Shown piece by piece: positions 9,266 through 19,397 of a stretch of 64,000 nucleotides of DNA. A program made the position numbers and the translations under genes. The stretch spans positions 120,711-184,710 of the forward strand of contig NZ_JAFNJU010000009.1 in assembly GCF_017368455.1 (NCBI RefSeq), written 5' to 3'. The DNA is from Proteiniclasticum aestuarii. GTDB lineage: Bacteria > Bacillota > Clostridia > Clostridiales > Clostridiaceae. The notes under the pieces were generated by a model. The model worked only from the letters and a program-made list of their open reading frames with translations, ran no database searches and was not told where the DNA came from. Numbering within the stretch: position 1 is the stretch's first letter; every line of letters begins with the position of its first letter.

Positions 9266-9276
9266 TAAGCAAACAA

Positions 9277-9307
9277 GGGCCTGCTTGAACAGCAGGTCCT
9301 GTTTTTT
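9277..9307 (+). terminator. Intrinsic terminator after rpmA
   Basis: The stem GGGCCTGCT (9277-9285) pairs with AGCAGGTCC (9291-9299, one G-U pair), loop TGAAC. A T-rich tail follows. Confidence 0.88.
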
Positions 9308-9352
9308 GAAATTGGTTCATTTATTTTCATGAAGAATCGAAGCTGTTTATAG

Positions 9353-9358
9353 TATAAT
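9353..9358 (+). promoter_or_regulatory. Probable -10 element of the obg operon
   Basis: A perfect TATAAT at 9353-9358, 65 bases before obg and after the rpmA terminator. No convincing -35 hexamer lies at the proper distance, so it is only a candidate. Confidence 0.45.
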
Positions 9359-9422
9359 AACAGATAGATGACTCAGATGAACCAGAGCGTAGAACAAAGA
9401 AAACCTAAGGCAGGTGAAAAAA

Positions 9423-10706
9423 ATGAACATGTTTATTGATATTGCAGATATATTCATCCGAAGCGGAGACGGCGGAGACGGAGCCATATCCTTCAGACGC
9501 GACAAGTATGTGTCCCATGGTGGACCAGATGGTGGTGATGGCGGAAAAGGCGGAGATGTCATTTTTGTCGTGGATCCTTCCATGACGACGCTACTCAACT
9601 TCAAGTACAAGAGAAAGTTTGTTGCAGGAAACGGAGCCCATGGCGGACAAAGCAAATGCTATGGTCCAGCTGCAGAGAATCTGGAAATCCCCGTTCCACT
9701 TGGTACCATCATCAAAGACAAGGAGTCCGGTAAAATCATCGCGGACCTATCCAAAACCGATGACCGGTATGTGGTGCTCCGAGGTGGCAAGGGCGGAAAA
9801 GGAAATGCCAAATATGCCACTTCCACTCGTCAGGCACCGGACTTTGCTGAACCGGGGATGCCTGGTGAAGAAAGGAATATCACCCTGGAGCTGAAGCTGC
9901 TGGCGGATGTAGGCCTGCTCGGATTCCCCAATGTGGGTAAATCCACACTGCTGTCCAAAGTCTCCAAAGCGCAGCCCAAGATCGCCAACTATCATTTCAC
10001 AACCCTTGAGCCCAATCTTGGCGTTGTGGCAATGCCTGGCATCAATCCTTTCGTCATTGCGGATATACCTGGAATCATTGAAGGCGCATCGGATGGGGTA
10101 GGACTGGGCATCCAGTTCCTGAGACACATCGAAAGAACAAGGCTTCTTCTTCATATCGTGGATATTTCTGGCATTGAAGGAAGAGATCCCTATGAGGACT
10201 TCAGACTCATCAATGAAGAGCTGAAACGGTACAAACTCGATCTGACGGACAGACCACAGATTGTGGTGATGAACAAAGTGGATCTTCTTTTCGATAAATC
10301 CTATATGGATGAATTCACAAAGAAAGTCAACGAACTGGGATACAGTGAGGTATACGCCATGTCCGCAGCAACCGGTGAAGGCGTAGCAGAACTCATGAAA
10401 ATCTGTGCGGAAAAGCTGCAGAGCATCCCCGTGGTGGATACGATCTATGACGATGATGAAATGTACATTCCAGAAGAGAAGCGTTTCACCTATGAGATCA
10501 CAGTGGATGAAGACGGCGTATTCGTTGTTTCGGGATCCTTTGTGGACAGGCTCCTTCATGCATTGAATCTCAATAACCCAAGTCAGCTGAGATACTTCCA
10601 TAAAGTACTCGGCAACAAGGGGGTTCTGAACGACCTGAAGGAAATGGGCATACAGGACGGCGACTCCATCCGATTGAATGATTTTGAATTCGAATACTAT
10701 GCATAG
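9423..10706 (+). CDS. obgE: GTPase Obg (CgtA)
   Basis: A 427-residue ribosome-assembly and stress GTPase in three domains. The glycine-rich Obg fold spans about 1-158 ([31 protein letters not shown]). The G domain spans about 159-330, with GFPNVGKST at 167-175, [12 protein letters not shown] and NKVDL. The C-terminal OCT domain spans about 345-427. The frame opens at a GTG (9414), but the ATG at 9423 has the better-spaced AGGTG. It begins a run obg-yhbY-nadD-yqeK typical of Firmicutes. Confidence 0.97.
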   Translation: MNMFIDIADIFIRSGDGGDGAISFRRDKYVSHGGPDGGDGGKGGDVIFVVDPSMTTLLNFKYKRKFVAGNGAHGGQSKCYGPAAENLEIPVPLGTIIKDKESGKIIADLSKTDDRYVVLRGGKGGKGNAKYATSTRQAPDFAEPGMPGEERNITLELKLLADVGLLGFPNVGKSTLLSKVSKAQPKIANYHFTTLEPNLGVVAMPGINPFVIADIPGIIEGASDGVGLGIQFLRHIERTRLLLHIVDISGIEGRDPYEDFRLINEELKRYKLDLTDRPQIVVMNKVDLLFDKSYMDEFTKKVNELGYSEVYAMSAATGEGVAELMKICAEKLQSIPVVDTIYDDDEMYIPEEKRFTYEITVDEDGVFVVSGSFVDRLLHALNLNNPSQLRYFHKVLGNKGVLNDLKEMGIQDGDSIRLNDFEFEYYA

Positions 10707-10718
10707 GAGGGCGGATAG

Positions 10719-11015
10719 ATGATAACAACAAAACAGAGAGCATACCTGAGAAGTCTTGCAAACAAGATCGATTCGATTTTCCAGATCGGAAAAGGCGGAA
10801 TCGAAGCACCATTCATCAAACAGGTTGAAGATGCACTGGAGAAAAGAGAACTCGTGAAGATTACTGTACTGGAAAACAGTGGGATGGATCCCAGAGATGC
10901 CCACGACCATCTGGTAGGAGCCCTTGGATGTGAAGGTGTTCAGGTTATAGGTTCGAAAATAGTACTTTACAAGGAAAGCAAAAACAACAAGAAGATCGAA
11001 CTTCCAGGAAAATGA
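10719..11015 (+). CDS. yhbY: YhbY-type CRM-domain RNA-binding protein
   Basis: A 98-residue single CRM domain: KQRAYLRSLANKIDSIFQIGKGG at the start, LVKITVLENS in the middle, and VGSKIVLYKES at the end, with the GxxG-like loop QIGKGGI. The family associates with pre-50S particles. AGGAGGG lies 9 bases before the ATG. It is 12 bp after obg and overlaps nadD by 4 bp, so the genes are translationally coupled. Confidence 0.93.
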   Translation: MITTKQRAYLRSLANKIDSIFQIGKGGIEAPFIKQVEDALEKRELVKITVLENSGMDPRDAHDHLVGALGCEGVQVIGSKIVLYKESKNNKKIELPGK

Positions 11016-11620
11016 GAATAGGCATTCTAGGGGGGACCTTCAACCCCATACACAACGGTCATTTATATATGGCTTTTGAAGCCAAGGAAACCCTAGAGCT
11101 TGATAAAATCATCTTCGTGCCCAATTATATCCCTCCCCATAAGGAGGCCTATGACAGGGATCCCGAGGATGTGCTTAAGATGCTTGAACTGGTCATAGAG
11201 GAGTATGAGGGTTTTCTGATCTCCACCTATGAACTGGATAAGCAGGGTTTAAGCTACACATATGAAACATTGGATCACTTCACGAAGATCTATCCCCATG
11301 ATGAATTCTTTTTTATCATCGGGGAAGATTCTTACGTGAATTTTTCTAGTTGGAAAAATCCCGAAATCATCAGTTCACTGGCAAAACTGGTTGTATTCCA
11401 GAGGCATGGATTTGATGAAAAGAAGAGTGATGGCACCAGAATACTCCTTGAGAAACAGGGGAAACGTCCCATCATACTGGATTCCATGATCCTTGAAATT
11501 TCAAGCAGTGATATAAGGGAAAGAGTAGCCAAAAGAAAAGAGATCAGTTTTCTGGTCCCTGCCAAAGTGAGGGATTATATTTATGAGCATGAACTATACA
11601 GTGGGAAAACCATGGAGTAA
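11012..11620 (+). CDS. nadD: Nicotinate-nucleotide adenylyltransferase
   Basis: A 202-residue nucleotidyltransferase with GGTFNPIHNGHL (residues 7-18; T/HxGH-type ATP site) and the C-terminal ISSSDIRERV motif. It adenylates nicotinate mononucleotide to deamido-NAD. The window also encodes NadE (39741-41654), the next step. It starts within the last codons of yhbY (ATGA) and overlaps yqeK by 38 bp. Confidence 0.96.
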   Translation: MRIGILGGTFNPIHNGHLYMAFEAKETLELDKIIFVPNYIPPHKEAYDRDPEDVLKMLELVIEEYEGFLISTYELDKQGLSYTYETLDHFTKIYPHDEFFFIIGEDSYVNFSSWKNPEIISSLAKLVVFQRHGFDEKKSDGTRILLEKQGKRPIILDSMILEISSSDIRERVAKRKEISFLVPAKVRDYIYEHELYSGKTME

Positions 11621-12191
11621 GAAGGATCTTCTGGACTACCTCAACCATCATCTCAAGGAGAGCCGGGTTCGTCACATTCTTGGTGTAGCTCAAGCGGCAA
11701 AGGAGCTTTCGAAGCTTTACGGCATAGATCCGGACAAGGTGGAGCGGGCGGCGCTCTATCATGATATTCTGAAAGATAAGGATAAAATCTGGCTGGTATC
11801 TTACATGCGCCAACATGGAGAAGAACCGGGAGAAGGGCTTCTGGCCTGGAAGACTCTGCACGCTCCGGCTGGCTCTATCTTCGCAAAGGAAGTCGGCGGG
11901 GAGCGGGATGAAGAAACGCTCAATGCCATTCGCTATCACACCACCGGACGACCGGGCATGTCATTGGCTGAAAAAATCATTTTTGTCTCTGATTATATAG
12001 AAGAAGGCAGAGATTTTGATGGCGTGGAGCAATTAAGAACTCTGGCCAGAAAGGATCTGGATCAGGCTGTTCTGGCTTCACTTCTGAGCAGTATTTCCTA
12101 TCTGAAGAAAAGGAACGATCATGTCATGACCCAGTCTCTTGAAGCGGTGGCCTACTACACAGAAGTTACGGAAAGAAAGGATGCGAAATGA
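11583..12191 (+). CDS. yqeK: YqeK-type HD-domain symmetrical Ap4A hydrolase
   Basis: A 202-residue HD-domain protein with RHILG (first metal His near 31), the YHD pair near residue 59, and RYHTTGRPGM (near 118). Firmicute YqeK cleaves diadenosine tetraphosphate symmetrically to two ADP. The gene is embedded in the usual obg-yhbY-nadD-yqeK run and overlaps both neighbours. An alternative start is the ATG two codons in. The ribosome silencing gene rsfS that often follows is not here. Confidence 0.9.
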   Translation: MSMNYTVGKPWSKKDLLDYLNHHLKESRVRHILGVAQAAKELSKLYGIDPDKVERAALYHDILKDKDKIWLVSYMRQHGEEPGEGLLAWKTLHAPAGSIFAKEVGGERDEETLNAIRYHTTGRPGMSLAEKIIFVSDYIEEGRDFDGVEQLRTLARKDLDQAVLASLLSSISYLKKRNDHVMTQSLEAVAYYTEVTERKDAK

Positions 12192-13129
12192 AAAGTACCA
12201 TGAAAGTCATCGAAAAGGATATTCCGCTTTCCTATGCAGGCGAGAAAATCAAAACCTATCTGAAGGAAGAGATGAACCTGTCTACCAGATTCATCCGAAG
12301 CGCAGCCATGGAAAAGAGAATCAGAGTGAACAACAGACCTGTGAAACTGGATTACATCCTCAGAGAAGAAGACCATCTGCTTATTTCTCTGATCAGTAAA
12401 GAGACGCAGGATATTGAGCCGGAGAATCTGCCGATTTCCATCGTGCACGAAGATGATGCGATTCTCATTGTGAACAAAGCACCCTATATGGTCGTGCATC
12501 CTACCAGAAGACATCAGAGTGGAACACTGGCCAACGCTGTGATCCATCATTATCGTTCAAAGGGCGAAGACACCATCATAAGGCTGGTTTCCAGGTTGGA
12601 TATGAACACATCGGGACTGACCATCCTTGCAAAGAATCAGTTTGTTCATTCTAAAATATCCCAGGACATGCAGAATGAGGATTACGACAAATACTATGTT
12701 GCCATCGTGAAAGGAGCCTTCCCTGAAGAAACCCGGCTCATTGATCTCCCGATCTACAGAGACGGAGATGGCGCATACAACAGAGTCATCGACGAGAGAG
12801 GACAGGAAAGCCGCACAGAGGTCGAAGTGATTGAAAGATGCAACGGGTACTCCTTGCTTCTTCTGAAGCTTCTGACGGGCCGTACGCACCAGATCAGGGT
12901 GCATCTTAGTCATTTGGGTTATCCTATCATCGGTGATGAACTCTATGGAGGGGATTTGACTGCCATGGATCGCCAGGCGCTTCATGCAGTGTACATCTCC
13001 TTCCAGCATCCCGTCACCGGAAAACCCATGGATGCCTTCGCGGATCTTCTTCCAGACATGTACGAGGTGGGAAAAAACATCGGATTTGATATGACAAAGG
13101 TAAACAGGAATCTATTCATGAACAGATGA
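12188..13129 (+). CDS. RluA family 23S rRNA/tRNA pseudouridine synthase
   Basis: A 313-residue enzyme with an S4-like N-terminal region (about 10-80) and a catalytic domain. The motif RLDMNTSGLTILAKN carries the catalytic aspartate (D138), and LLTGRTHQIRVHLSHLGYPIIGD is the family's C-terminal block. It isomerises uridines in rRNA or tRNA; which site cannot be told from the sequence. The ATG overlaps the yqeK stop (ATGA). A terminator hairpin begins within its last codons. Confidence 0.92.
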   Translation: MKSTMKVIEKDIPLSYAGEKIKTYLKEEMNLSTRFIRSAAMEKRIRVNNRPVKLDYILREEDHLLISLISKETQDIEPENLPISIVHEDDAILIVNKAPYMVVHPTRRHQSGTLANAVIHHYRSKGEDTIIRLVSRLDMNTSGLTILAKNQFVHSKISQDMQNEDYDKYYVAIVKGAFPEETRLIDLPIYRDGDGAYNRVIDERGQESRTEVEVIERCNGYSLLLLKLLTGRTHQIRVHLSHLGYPIIGDELYGGDLTAMDRQALHAVYISFQHPVTGKPMDAFADLLPDMYEVGKNIGFDMTKVNRNLFMNR

Positions 13130-13155
13130 TGAGGAAACTCATCGTCTGTTTTTGT
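13121..13155 (+). terminator. Intrinsic terminator at the end of the pseudouridine synthase gene
   Basis: AACAGA-T-GATGAG, loop GAAA, CTCATC-G-TCTGTT, then a run of Ts. The stem includes the stop codon at 13127-13129. Confidence 0.85.
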
Positions 13156-13180
13156 TTGCACAGTTTGCACATGATATAAT
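13152..13180 (+). promoter_or_regulatory. Extended -10 promoter of the small membrane protein gene
   Basis: TGATATAAT (TG at 13172, TATAAT at 13175-13180) with a TTGTTT 17 bases upstream. It overlaps the T-tail of the preceding terminator and lies 48 bases before the GTG start. Confidence 0.6.
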
Positions 13181-13227
13181 CAAAGAAACATCTGATGATT
13201 CAGAATATATGAAAGGAGAAACGCATT

Positions 13228-13455
13228 GTGAGCGATAAGAAGAGAAACGGATTCGGTAATCTGGATCATATCCTTGACGAATATGCGCGAAAAGAGAGAA
13301 AAATCATGGAAAACAGCTGTATCACTGGAGATGATTCTGGAAAAACCGATGATGCCAGTTTCAGGAAGCAGCGGATCATGAAAATAATATCCGTGATGAC
13401 TACATTTTCTCTCATTCTCGGATTACTTGTATTTCTGGTGCTGTGGCTTTTCTGA
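13228..13455 (+). CDS. Small single-pass membrane protein, unknown function
   Basis: A 75-residue protein with a GTG start, supported by GAAAGGAG about 10 bases upstream and by its own promoter. The N-terminal 50 residues are charged and soluble, with the sequence NLDHILDEYARKERKIMEN. One strong membrane helix fills the last 23 residues (IISVMTTFSLILGLLVFLVLWLF). It is therefore a tail-anchored or C-terminally anchored protein. No family was recognised. It lies alone between the obg run and the glycogen operon. Confidence 0.65.
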   Translation: MSDKKRNGFGNLDHILDEYARKERKIMENSCITGDDSGKTDDASFRKQRIMKIISVMTTFSLILGLLVFLVLWLF

Positions 13456-13754
13456 AACTACGGTTTGCATAGGGACTTAAAGGATTCAACTCCATTACTC
13501 CAAAAATCCAAGGTGAAAATACTATAGTGAACAGCCCGTGAAGGCAGCTGAATATCATGCTTCACGGCTTAGGTTCTATGTTCAGGGACTATTAGATTCA
13601 TCTGGAATATGGTATATTATAAATAGAAAATAGTAAATATTCTAACATTATCAGGATGATTATGTACAATTCGAATGATTGATAATTGTATATGAAATCC
13701 CACCTATTCATCATCACATTCAAATCCAATGAAAAAGATAAGTAGGAGGAAACT
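13456..13754 (+). other. Leader/promoter region of the glycogen operon
   Basis: The 299 bases upstream of glgB hold a hairpin CCGTGAAG / CTTCACGG (13536-13543 with 13560-13567) without a T-tail. An extended -10 candidate TGGTATATT (13610-13618) leaves a long AT-rich leader of about 130 bases. No ORF or known riboswitch was recognised. Confidence 0.4.
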
Positions 13755-15671
13755 ATGGCGAAGACAAAAGAAGACCCTAAAAAAGTGCTGAACACGGAGT
13801 TCAACCATTATCTATTCAACACCGGAGAACATATCCGAAGTTATGAATTCATGGGTGCACATGTTATTGAATTTGAAGGAAGGAAAGGGGTGCAGTTCAC
13901 AGTATGGGCACCCAACGCGCAAAGCGTATTCATCGCTGGTGATTTCAATGACTGGGGATATGGAGAAATGTTTCCTCAGGGAACCACAGGGATCTGGACC
14001 GGTTTTGTGGAAGGAATCGGAGAAGATGCGATCTACAAATACAGGATTCGAAGACATGACGGTTTCGAATTCCTGAAAGCTGACCCCTATGCGTTCTACT
14101 CGGAACTGAGACCGAAAACAGCTTCTGTGGTGAAAGACCTCAACGGTTTCAAATGGGAGGATGCCACCTGGCGTGCAAAAAACAAACGTAAAAATCTTGA
14201 TGCCAATCCCATGAACATCTATGAAGTTCACCTGGGTTCCTGGAAGAGACACTGGGATGGGCGGTTCTTCACTTTTTCCCAGTATATTGATGAACTCATT
14301 CCTTATGTGAAAGAGATGGGTTACACCCACATCGAGCTTCTGCCCGTCATGGAACACCCGCTGGATGATTCCTGGGGATACCAGATCACCGGATACTACA
14401 GCGTCACTTCCAGATACGGGGAGCCGAAAGAACTCATGCAGTTCATAAATGAATGTCATAAACAGGACATCGGCGTTATTCTTGACTGGGTGCCTGCACA
14501 TTTCTGCAGAGATTCTCATGGCCTGTACCTTTTTGATGGAACACCGACCTATGAATATCAGGATCCGAACAAGGCTTCCAATAACAGATGGGGGACGACC
14601 CATTTTGACTATGGAAAACCTCAGGTACACAGCTTCATCATCTCCAACGCACTCTTCTGGATGGACATGTTCCATGCGGACGGCTTAAGAGTCGATGCGG
14701 TTTCCGCCATGCTTTATCTGGATTATGATGATGGACCGTGGACCCCCAATATCTACGGGGGAAACACCAATCTGGAAGGAGTCGCACTGCTGAAGAAGCT
14801 CAATACCACCGTGAAAAAAGAGTATCCCGCAGCGCTGATGATTGCAGAAGAAAGTACAGCATTTCCGCTGATCACCCATGATGTGGAAAGCGGGGGACTT
14901 GCCTTCACCCATAAGTGGAACATGGGCTGGATGAATGATATCCTGAGATACTTTGAGCTGGATCCGATCTACAGAAAGAATCACCACAACCTCATCACCT
15001 TCTCCTTCATGTATGTCTTCAATGAGAACTTCATTCTGCCCATGTCCCACGACGAGGTGGTTCATGGAAAGAAGTCGCTGCTCAATAAAATGCCTGGGGA
15101 TGAACAGATGAAGTTTCAGGGACTGCGAACCCTTATGACCTACATGATGTGTCATCCGGGGAAGAAAGTGAATTTCATGGGCAATGAGATTGCCCAGTGG
15201 ATGGAGTGGAGATTCAGAGAAGGGCTGGAATGGATCGGTCTTAAATATGAAATGCATCAGAAGCATCAGTATTTCATGAAAGAGCTGAACAGCCTCTACA
15301 GAAATCACAAGGCCTTATATGAAATAGATGATTCCTATGACGGCATCGACATTCTGGATGCCGACAACAAAAATGAAAGTCTGTTTACGTTTATCCGTAA
15401 AGGAAAACAGCCAAGAGACTTTCTTGTGGTCATCTGCAACTTCACGCCGGTACAGAGGGACCATGTAAAAGTAGGCGTACCTTTCGAAGGGCAGTACGAA
15501 GAGCTGCTCAACACCGAGCTGAAAGAATTCGGCGGCGCATGGGAATATTCCGAGAAAACATTTAATACAACAGAAGAACAGGTCAATGGAAAAGACTTCT
15601 CATTAGAAGTCATAGCACCTCCATTATCTGTACTGATCATAAAACCAAAACGAATCAAGGGGGCGAAGTAA
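13755..15671 (+). CDS. glgB: 1,4-alpha-glucan branching enzyme
   Basis: A 638-residue GH13 enzyme. A CBM48-type N-terminal domain (about 30-120; [20 protein letters not shown]) precedes the catalytic barrel. Catalytic residues are visible in [10 protein letters not shown] (D314), IAEESTAF (E365) and [10 protein letters not shown]. It cuts alpha-1,4 chains and rejoins them as alpha-1,6 branches. TAGGAGG precedes the ATG. It is the first gene of glgB-C-D-A-P, and its stop overlaps the glgC start. Confidence 0.97.
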   Translation: MAKTKEDPKKVLNTEFNHYLFNTGEHIRSYEFMGAHVIEFEGRKGVQFTVWAPNAQSVFIAGDFNDWGYGEMFPQGTTGIWTGFVEGIGEDAIYKYRIRRHDGFEFLKADPYAFYSELRPKTASVVKDLNGFKWEDATWRAKNKRKNLDANPMNIYEVHLGSWKRHWDGRFFTFSQYIDELIPYVKEMGYTHIELLPVMEHPLDDSWGYQITGYYSVTSRYGEPKELMQFINECHKQDIGVILDWVPAHFCRDSHGLYLFDGTPTYEYQDPNKASNNRWGTTHFDYGKPQVHSFIISNALFWMDMFHADGLRVDAVSAMLYLDYDDGPWTPNIYGGNTNLEGVALLKKLNTTVKKEYPAALMIAEESTAFPLITHDVESGGLAFTHKWNMGWMNDILRYFELDPIYRKNHHNLITFSFMYVFNENFILPMSHDEVVHGKKSLLNKMPGDEQMKFQGLRTLMTYMMCHPGKKVNFMGNEIAQWMEWRFREGLEWIGLKYEMHQKHQYFMKELNSLYRNHKALYEIDDSYDGIDILDADNKNESLFTFIRKGKQPRDFLVVICNFTPVQRDHVKVGVPFEGQYEELLNTELKEFGGAWEYSEKTFNTTEEQVNGKDFSLEVIAPPLSVLIIKPKRIKGAK

Positions 15672-16804
15672 TGAAAACAGAAATCATCGCAATGATCCTG
15701 GCAGGAGGACAAGGAACAAGGCTTGGAAAATTCACGAAAAATATCGCAAAGCCTGCAGTACCATTTGGAGGCAAGTACAGAATCATCGATTTTGTTCTGT
15801 CCAACTGTGCAAATTCCAACATGAACACTGTAGGTGTGCTGACGCAATATCAGCCGCTGATCCTCAATACCCATATCGGCATCGGTTCTCCATGGGATAT
15901 GGATAGAAACGATGGCGGTGTCACCATCCTTCAGCCATATGCCAGCGCCACAGAAGAAAAATGGTTCCGCGGCACTGCTCACGCTATCTATCAGAATTTT
16001 TCCTATATCGAAGACTATGATCCCGATTTTATTCTTGTGCTTTCAGGAGACCACATCTATAAGATGAACTATGAGTCCATGCTGGATTTCCATAAAGAGA
16101 AGGAAGCCGCACTGACCATCGCGGTCCTTGAGGTTCCATGGGAGGAAGCACCAAGATTTGGTATCATGAATGCCGATGAAGAGCTGAGAATCAAGGAGTT
16201 CGAGGAAAAACCTGAAAAACCGAAATCAAATCTTGCTTCCATGGGCATCTACATCTTCAACTGGAAGCTTCTCAAGAAGTACATGAACGAAAACATCAAT
16301 GCAGGAAAGAATATGGATGACTTCGGAAAGAATGTCATTCCGGAGTTCCTGAACGCCAATGAAAGAGTCTACGCCTACCCGTTCCAGGGTTACTGGAAGG
16401 ATGTAGGCACACTGGATTCTTTATGGGAAGCGAATATGGATCTTCTGGATCAGAACTCTGAGCTGCAGATCAATGACCGCTCCTGGAAAATCTACTCCAA
16501 GAATCCATCCATGCCTCCCCAGTATCTATCAAAAACCGCCGATGTCAGAGACTCACTGATTGTGGAAGGATGCATCGTGCATGGAAAAATACGCAAATCG
16601 ATTCTTTCTCCAAAAGTCATTGTGGGTGAAGGCACCGAAATCTATGACTCCGTCATCATGGAAGATGTGAAGATCGGTAAGAACTGCATCATAAGAAAAG
16701 CCATGATTGGTTCTCATTCCGTCATCCCCGACAATTCAACGATCGATGAAAATGGAGAAATCGCAGTCGTAGGCGAATTCGAGATATTTAAGGAGGCGAA
16801 ATAG
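15671..16804 (+). CDS. glgC: Glucose-1-phosphate adenylyltransferase, catalytic subunit
   Basis: A 377-residue ADP-glucose pyrophosphorylase. The pyrophosphorylase loop [25 protein letters not shown] is intact near the N-terminus. SGDHIYKM gives the metal site, [19 protein letters not shown] the sugar site, and the C-terminal quarter is a left-handed beta-helix of hexapeptide repeats. It makes ADP-glucose, the committed step of glycogen synthesis. It overlaps glgB by one base and abuts glgD. Confidence 0.97.
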   Translation: MKTEIIAMILAGGQGTRLGKFTKNIAKPAVPFGGKYRIIDFVLSNCANSNMNTVGVLTQYQPLILNTHIGIGSPWDMDRNDGGVTILQPYASATEEKWFRGTAHAIYQNFSYIEDYDPDFILVLSGDHIYKMNYESMLDFHKEKEAALTIAVLEVPWEEAPRFGIMNADEELRIKEFEEKPEKPKSNLASMGIYIFNWKLLKKYMNENINAGKNMDDFGKNVIPEFLNANERVYAYPFQGYWKDVGTLDSLWEANMDLLDQNSELQINDRSWKIYSKNPSMPPQYLSKTADVRDSLIVEGCIVHGKIRKSILSPKVIVGEGTEIYDSVIMEDVKIGKNCIIRKAMIGSHSVIPDNSTIDENGEIAVVGEFEIFKEAK

Positions 16805-17941
16805 ATGCCAAGAAATAAATTATTCGGAATTGTGAATCTGAGTGAAAATGATTACTATATGAAACAGCTGACCAACAACAGACCCTTAGCATCCATACCC
16901 TATTTAGGCAGATATCGTCTGATTGACTTCGCGTTGTCCAATATGGTCAATGCAGGAGTGGATACGGTGGGTATTTTCCTGAATGATAAATTCCGTTCTC
17001 TTATGGACCATATCGGAAACGGAAAGGAGTGGAATCTGGACAGGAAAAAAGGTGGAGTTTTCTACTTCTCGCCATTTTCCACTCCAGACATCCATAGTCA
17101 GCTGAGAGGTGACATCTCAACCTATTTCTCCAACATCGATTATCTGACGGAAGCTTCCGCAGATTATGCCGTGATCATGGGGACTTCCATGGTCTGCAAC
17201 ATCAATCTCCAGGATGTGTTCAGAAAGCATCTTGAAAGCAAAGCCGATATCACTGTTGTATACAAGACCATTGCGGAAGATGATTTCGGTTTTGAACGAT
17301 GCAATACCGTCAACACCAATGAATACCACAGCGTAATCACTTTCGGAAAGAACATCAGAAGGCCTGATGCTCTGTCTGAAAAGAAGAAGATTTCTCTTGA
17401 GATCTTCATCGTAAAAAGAGAACTACTGGTGGATATGATTACCGATGCTGTCACCACTGGAGAGAATGTATATCTTAATGATGCGCTCCATGATGCAGTG
17501 ACCAAGTATAAAGTCCGTGGTTATGAATACGATGGTCTGGTGAAAAACGTAAGCTCCATTGAAAATTATTACAGCTCCAGCATGGATATGCTCGATGAAG
17601 ACAATATCCGTGATGTTTTCTTCGGTGAGAACAAGATCCAGACAAAAGTAAAAGATGAAACACCCACCTACTACTCTGATGACAGCAAGGTGACTAATTC
17701 CCTCATTGCCAACGGATGTAAAATCGAAGGCACCGTCATCAACTCCATCATTTTCAGAAGAGTCAATGTGGCCAAGGGAACGGTCATCAAGGATTCCATC
17801 ATCATGCAGAATACGAATATCAGTGAAAACTGTACGATTGAAAATGTCATAACAGACAAACAGGTCGTCGTGACCAGCGGAACGGAACTGAAGGGAAGCC
17901 CAAGAAATCCATTGGTTGTAAGCAAGGGCTCTGTTCTTTAG
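16805..17941 (+). CDS. glgD: GlgD, glucose-1-phosphate adenylyltransferase regulatory subunit
   Basis: A 378-residue homologue of GlgC with the same two-domain outline, but its N-terminus (MPRNKLFGIVNLSEND) lacks the GGxGTRL catalytic loop and the metal-binding SGDH motif is replaced by MGTSMVCN. This fits the GlgD subunit of the Firmicute GlgCD heteromer, which modulates GlgC. It starts at the base following the glgC stop. Confidence 0.94.
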   Translation: MPRNKLFGIVNLSENDYYMKQLTNNRPLASIPYLGRYRLIDFALSNMVNAGVDTVGIFLNDKFRSLMDHIGNGKEWNLDRKKGGVFYFSPFSTPDIHSQLRGDISTYFSNIDYLTEASADYAVIMGTSMVCNINLQDVFRKHLESKADITVVYKTIAEDDFGFERCNTVNTNEYHSVITFGKNIRRPDALSEKKKISLEIFIVKRELLVDMITDAVTTGENVYLNDALHDAVTKYKVRGYEYDGLVKNVSSIENYYSSSMDMLDEDNIRDVFFGENKIQTKVKDETPTYYSDDSKVTNSLIANGCKIEGTVINSIIFRRVNVAKGTVIKDSIIMQNTNISENCTIENVITDKQVVVTSGTELKGSPRNPLVVSKGSVL

Positions 17942-17950
17942 GAGGAAACT

Positions 17951-19378
17951 ATGAAAATTTTATTCGCAACCTCAGAATGCTATCCGTTTCTGAAAACCGG
18001 CGGTCTGGCGGATGTTGCCTACGCACTGCCCAAGGAACTGGTCAACTCCGGTGAAGACTGCCGCGTGATCATGCCCAACTACGGTACCATCAGCAAAGAG
18101 TATTCCGATAAAATGGAGCACCTTTTCGATACCACCGTTAAGGTTGGCTGGAGAGAACAGTACTGCGGGGTGAAGTATCTGAAGCATGAAGGAATCGACT
18201 ACTATTTCATCGATAACATGTATTACTTCCACAGGGAAACTCCCTACGGTTATTTTGATGATGGAGAACGTTTCTCCTTCTTCTCTCAGGCGATCCTTGA
18301 AATTCTTACCCGTATCGATTTCGTACCGGACATACTGCACTGCAACGACTGGCACACAGCTGTCATTCCTGTGCTCATCCGGACAAAATACAAATGGGAA
18401 AGTAAATTCCAGCAGGTGAAGACTGTTCTGACCATTCATAACCTGCGATTCCAGGGCATCTATCCACCTGAAGTCCTTGGAAATCTTCTTGGTATCGGAA
18501 ATGAGCTGCTCCAGGACTTCTGCTTTGAGTATTTCGGAAATGTCAATTTCCTGAAGGGCGGAATCAACTACGCGGATCTGGTCACCACCGTCAGTCCTAC
18601 CTATGCGGAGGAGATCAAAACAGAGTATTTCGGCGAAGGACTGCATGGCGTCATGCAGAAAGTGGATTACAAGCTGCGTGGCATCCTGAACGGAATCGAC
18701 TATAAGCTTTTCAATCCAAGAACCGATAAAAATATTCCATTCACCTATGGACTTCAGAAAATCGATGAAAAAGTGAAGAACAAGCTTGCTCTGCAGAAAG
18801 AGCTTGGTCTGGATGAAAGAGAAGACGTTCCAATGATCGGCATCATTTCAAGAATGACGGACCAGAAGGGGTTCGACCTGATTGCAGAAGGCATTGAAGA
18901 GCTGCTTTCAAAGGATCTTCAGCTTGTGGTGCTGGGAACCGGTGACAGACGTTATGAGGATATGTTCCGCTATTTCAGCTATAAGTATCCGAATAAAGTC
19001 TCTGCCAATCTGGCCTATAATGGAGTTCTCGCACAGAAGATCTATGCAGCGTCCGATCTGTTTCTGATGCCTTCCCAGTTTGAACCCTGCGGACTTTCTC
19101 AGCTCATGGCTTTGAGATACGGCACGGTGCCGATCGTGCGCGAAACCGGTGGTCTCAAGGATACGGTCATCCCATACAACAAGTTCACAGGAGAGGGAAT
19201 CGGATTCACCTTTTCAAATTATGACAGTTATGATATGCTACAAGCGATATATCGTGCGCTGGAAGCATATAGAGACAAGTCCGGCTTCAGAAACATCATG
19301 CTTCAGGGTATGAGAACAGACTACAGCTGGAAGTCTTCAGCGAAAGTATATCAGGAATTGTACCGAGATATTCTTTAA
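17951..19378 (+). CDS. glgA: Glycogen synthase (ADP-glucose)
   Basis: A 475-residue GT5 glycosyltransferase. The ADP-glucose motif KTGGLADV lies near residue 16, HNDW-type text (LHCNDWHTA) near 117, and the C-terminal Rossmann domain shows SRMTDQKGFDLI and the E-x7-E block FEPCGLSQLMALRYGTVP. It elongates alpha-1,4-glucan from ADP-glucose. AGGAGG lies 6 bases before the ATG. Start and length are canonical. Confidence 0.97.
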   Translation: MKILFATSECYPFLKTGGLADVAYALPKELVNSGEDCRVIMPNYGTISKEYSDKMEHLFDTTVKVGWREQYCGVKYLKHEGIDYYFIDNMYYFHRETPYGYFDDGERFSFFSQAILEILTRIDFVPDILHCNDWHTAVIPVLIRTKYKWESKFQQVKTVLTIHNLRFQGIYPPEVLGNLLGIGNELLQDFCFEYFGNVNFLKGGINYADLVTTVSPTYAEEIKTEYFGEGLHGVMQKVDYKLRGILNGIDYKLFNPRTDKNIPFTYGLQKIDEKVKNKLALQKELGLDEREDVPMIGIISRMTDQKGFDLIAEGIEELLSKDLQLVVLGTGDRRYEDMFRYFSYKYPNKVSANLAYNGVLAQKIYAASDLFLMPSQFEPCGLSQLMALRYGTVPIVRETGGLKDTVIPYNKFTGEGIGFTFSNYDSYDMLQAIYRALEAYRDKSGFRNIMLQGMRTDYSWKSSAKVYQELYRDIL

Positions 19379-19397
19379 CCAAAAGGAGAAACACTAG

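Noticed and set aside
9747..10910. A 387-codon open frame on the minus strand opposite obg
   Set aside because: It lies fully antisense to a clear Obg and YhbY, is rich in His, Cys and Phe typical of antisense translation, and has no recognisable domain.
13812..15308. Two long antisense frames opposite glgB
   Set aside because: glgB has canonical motifs throughout, and the antisense frames show only biased composition.
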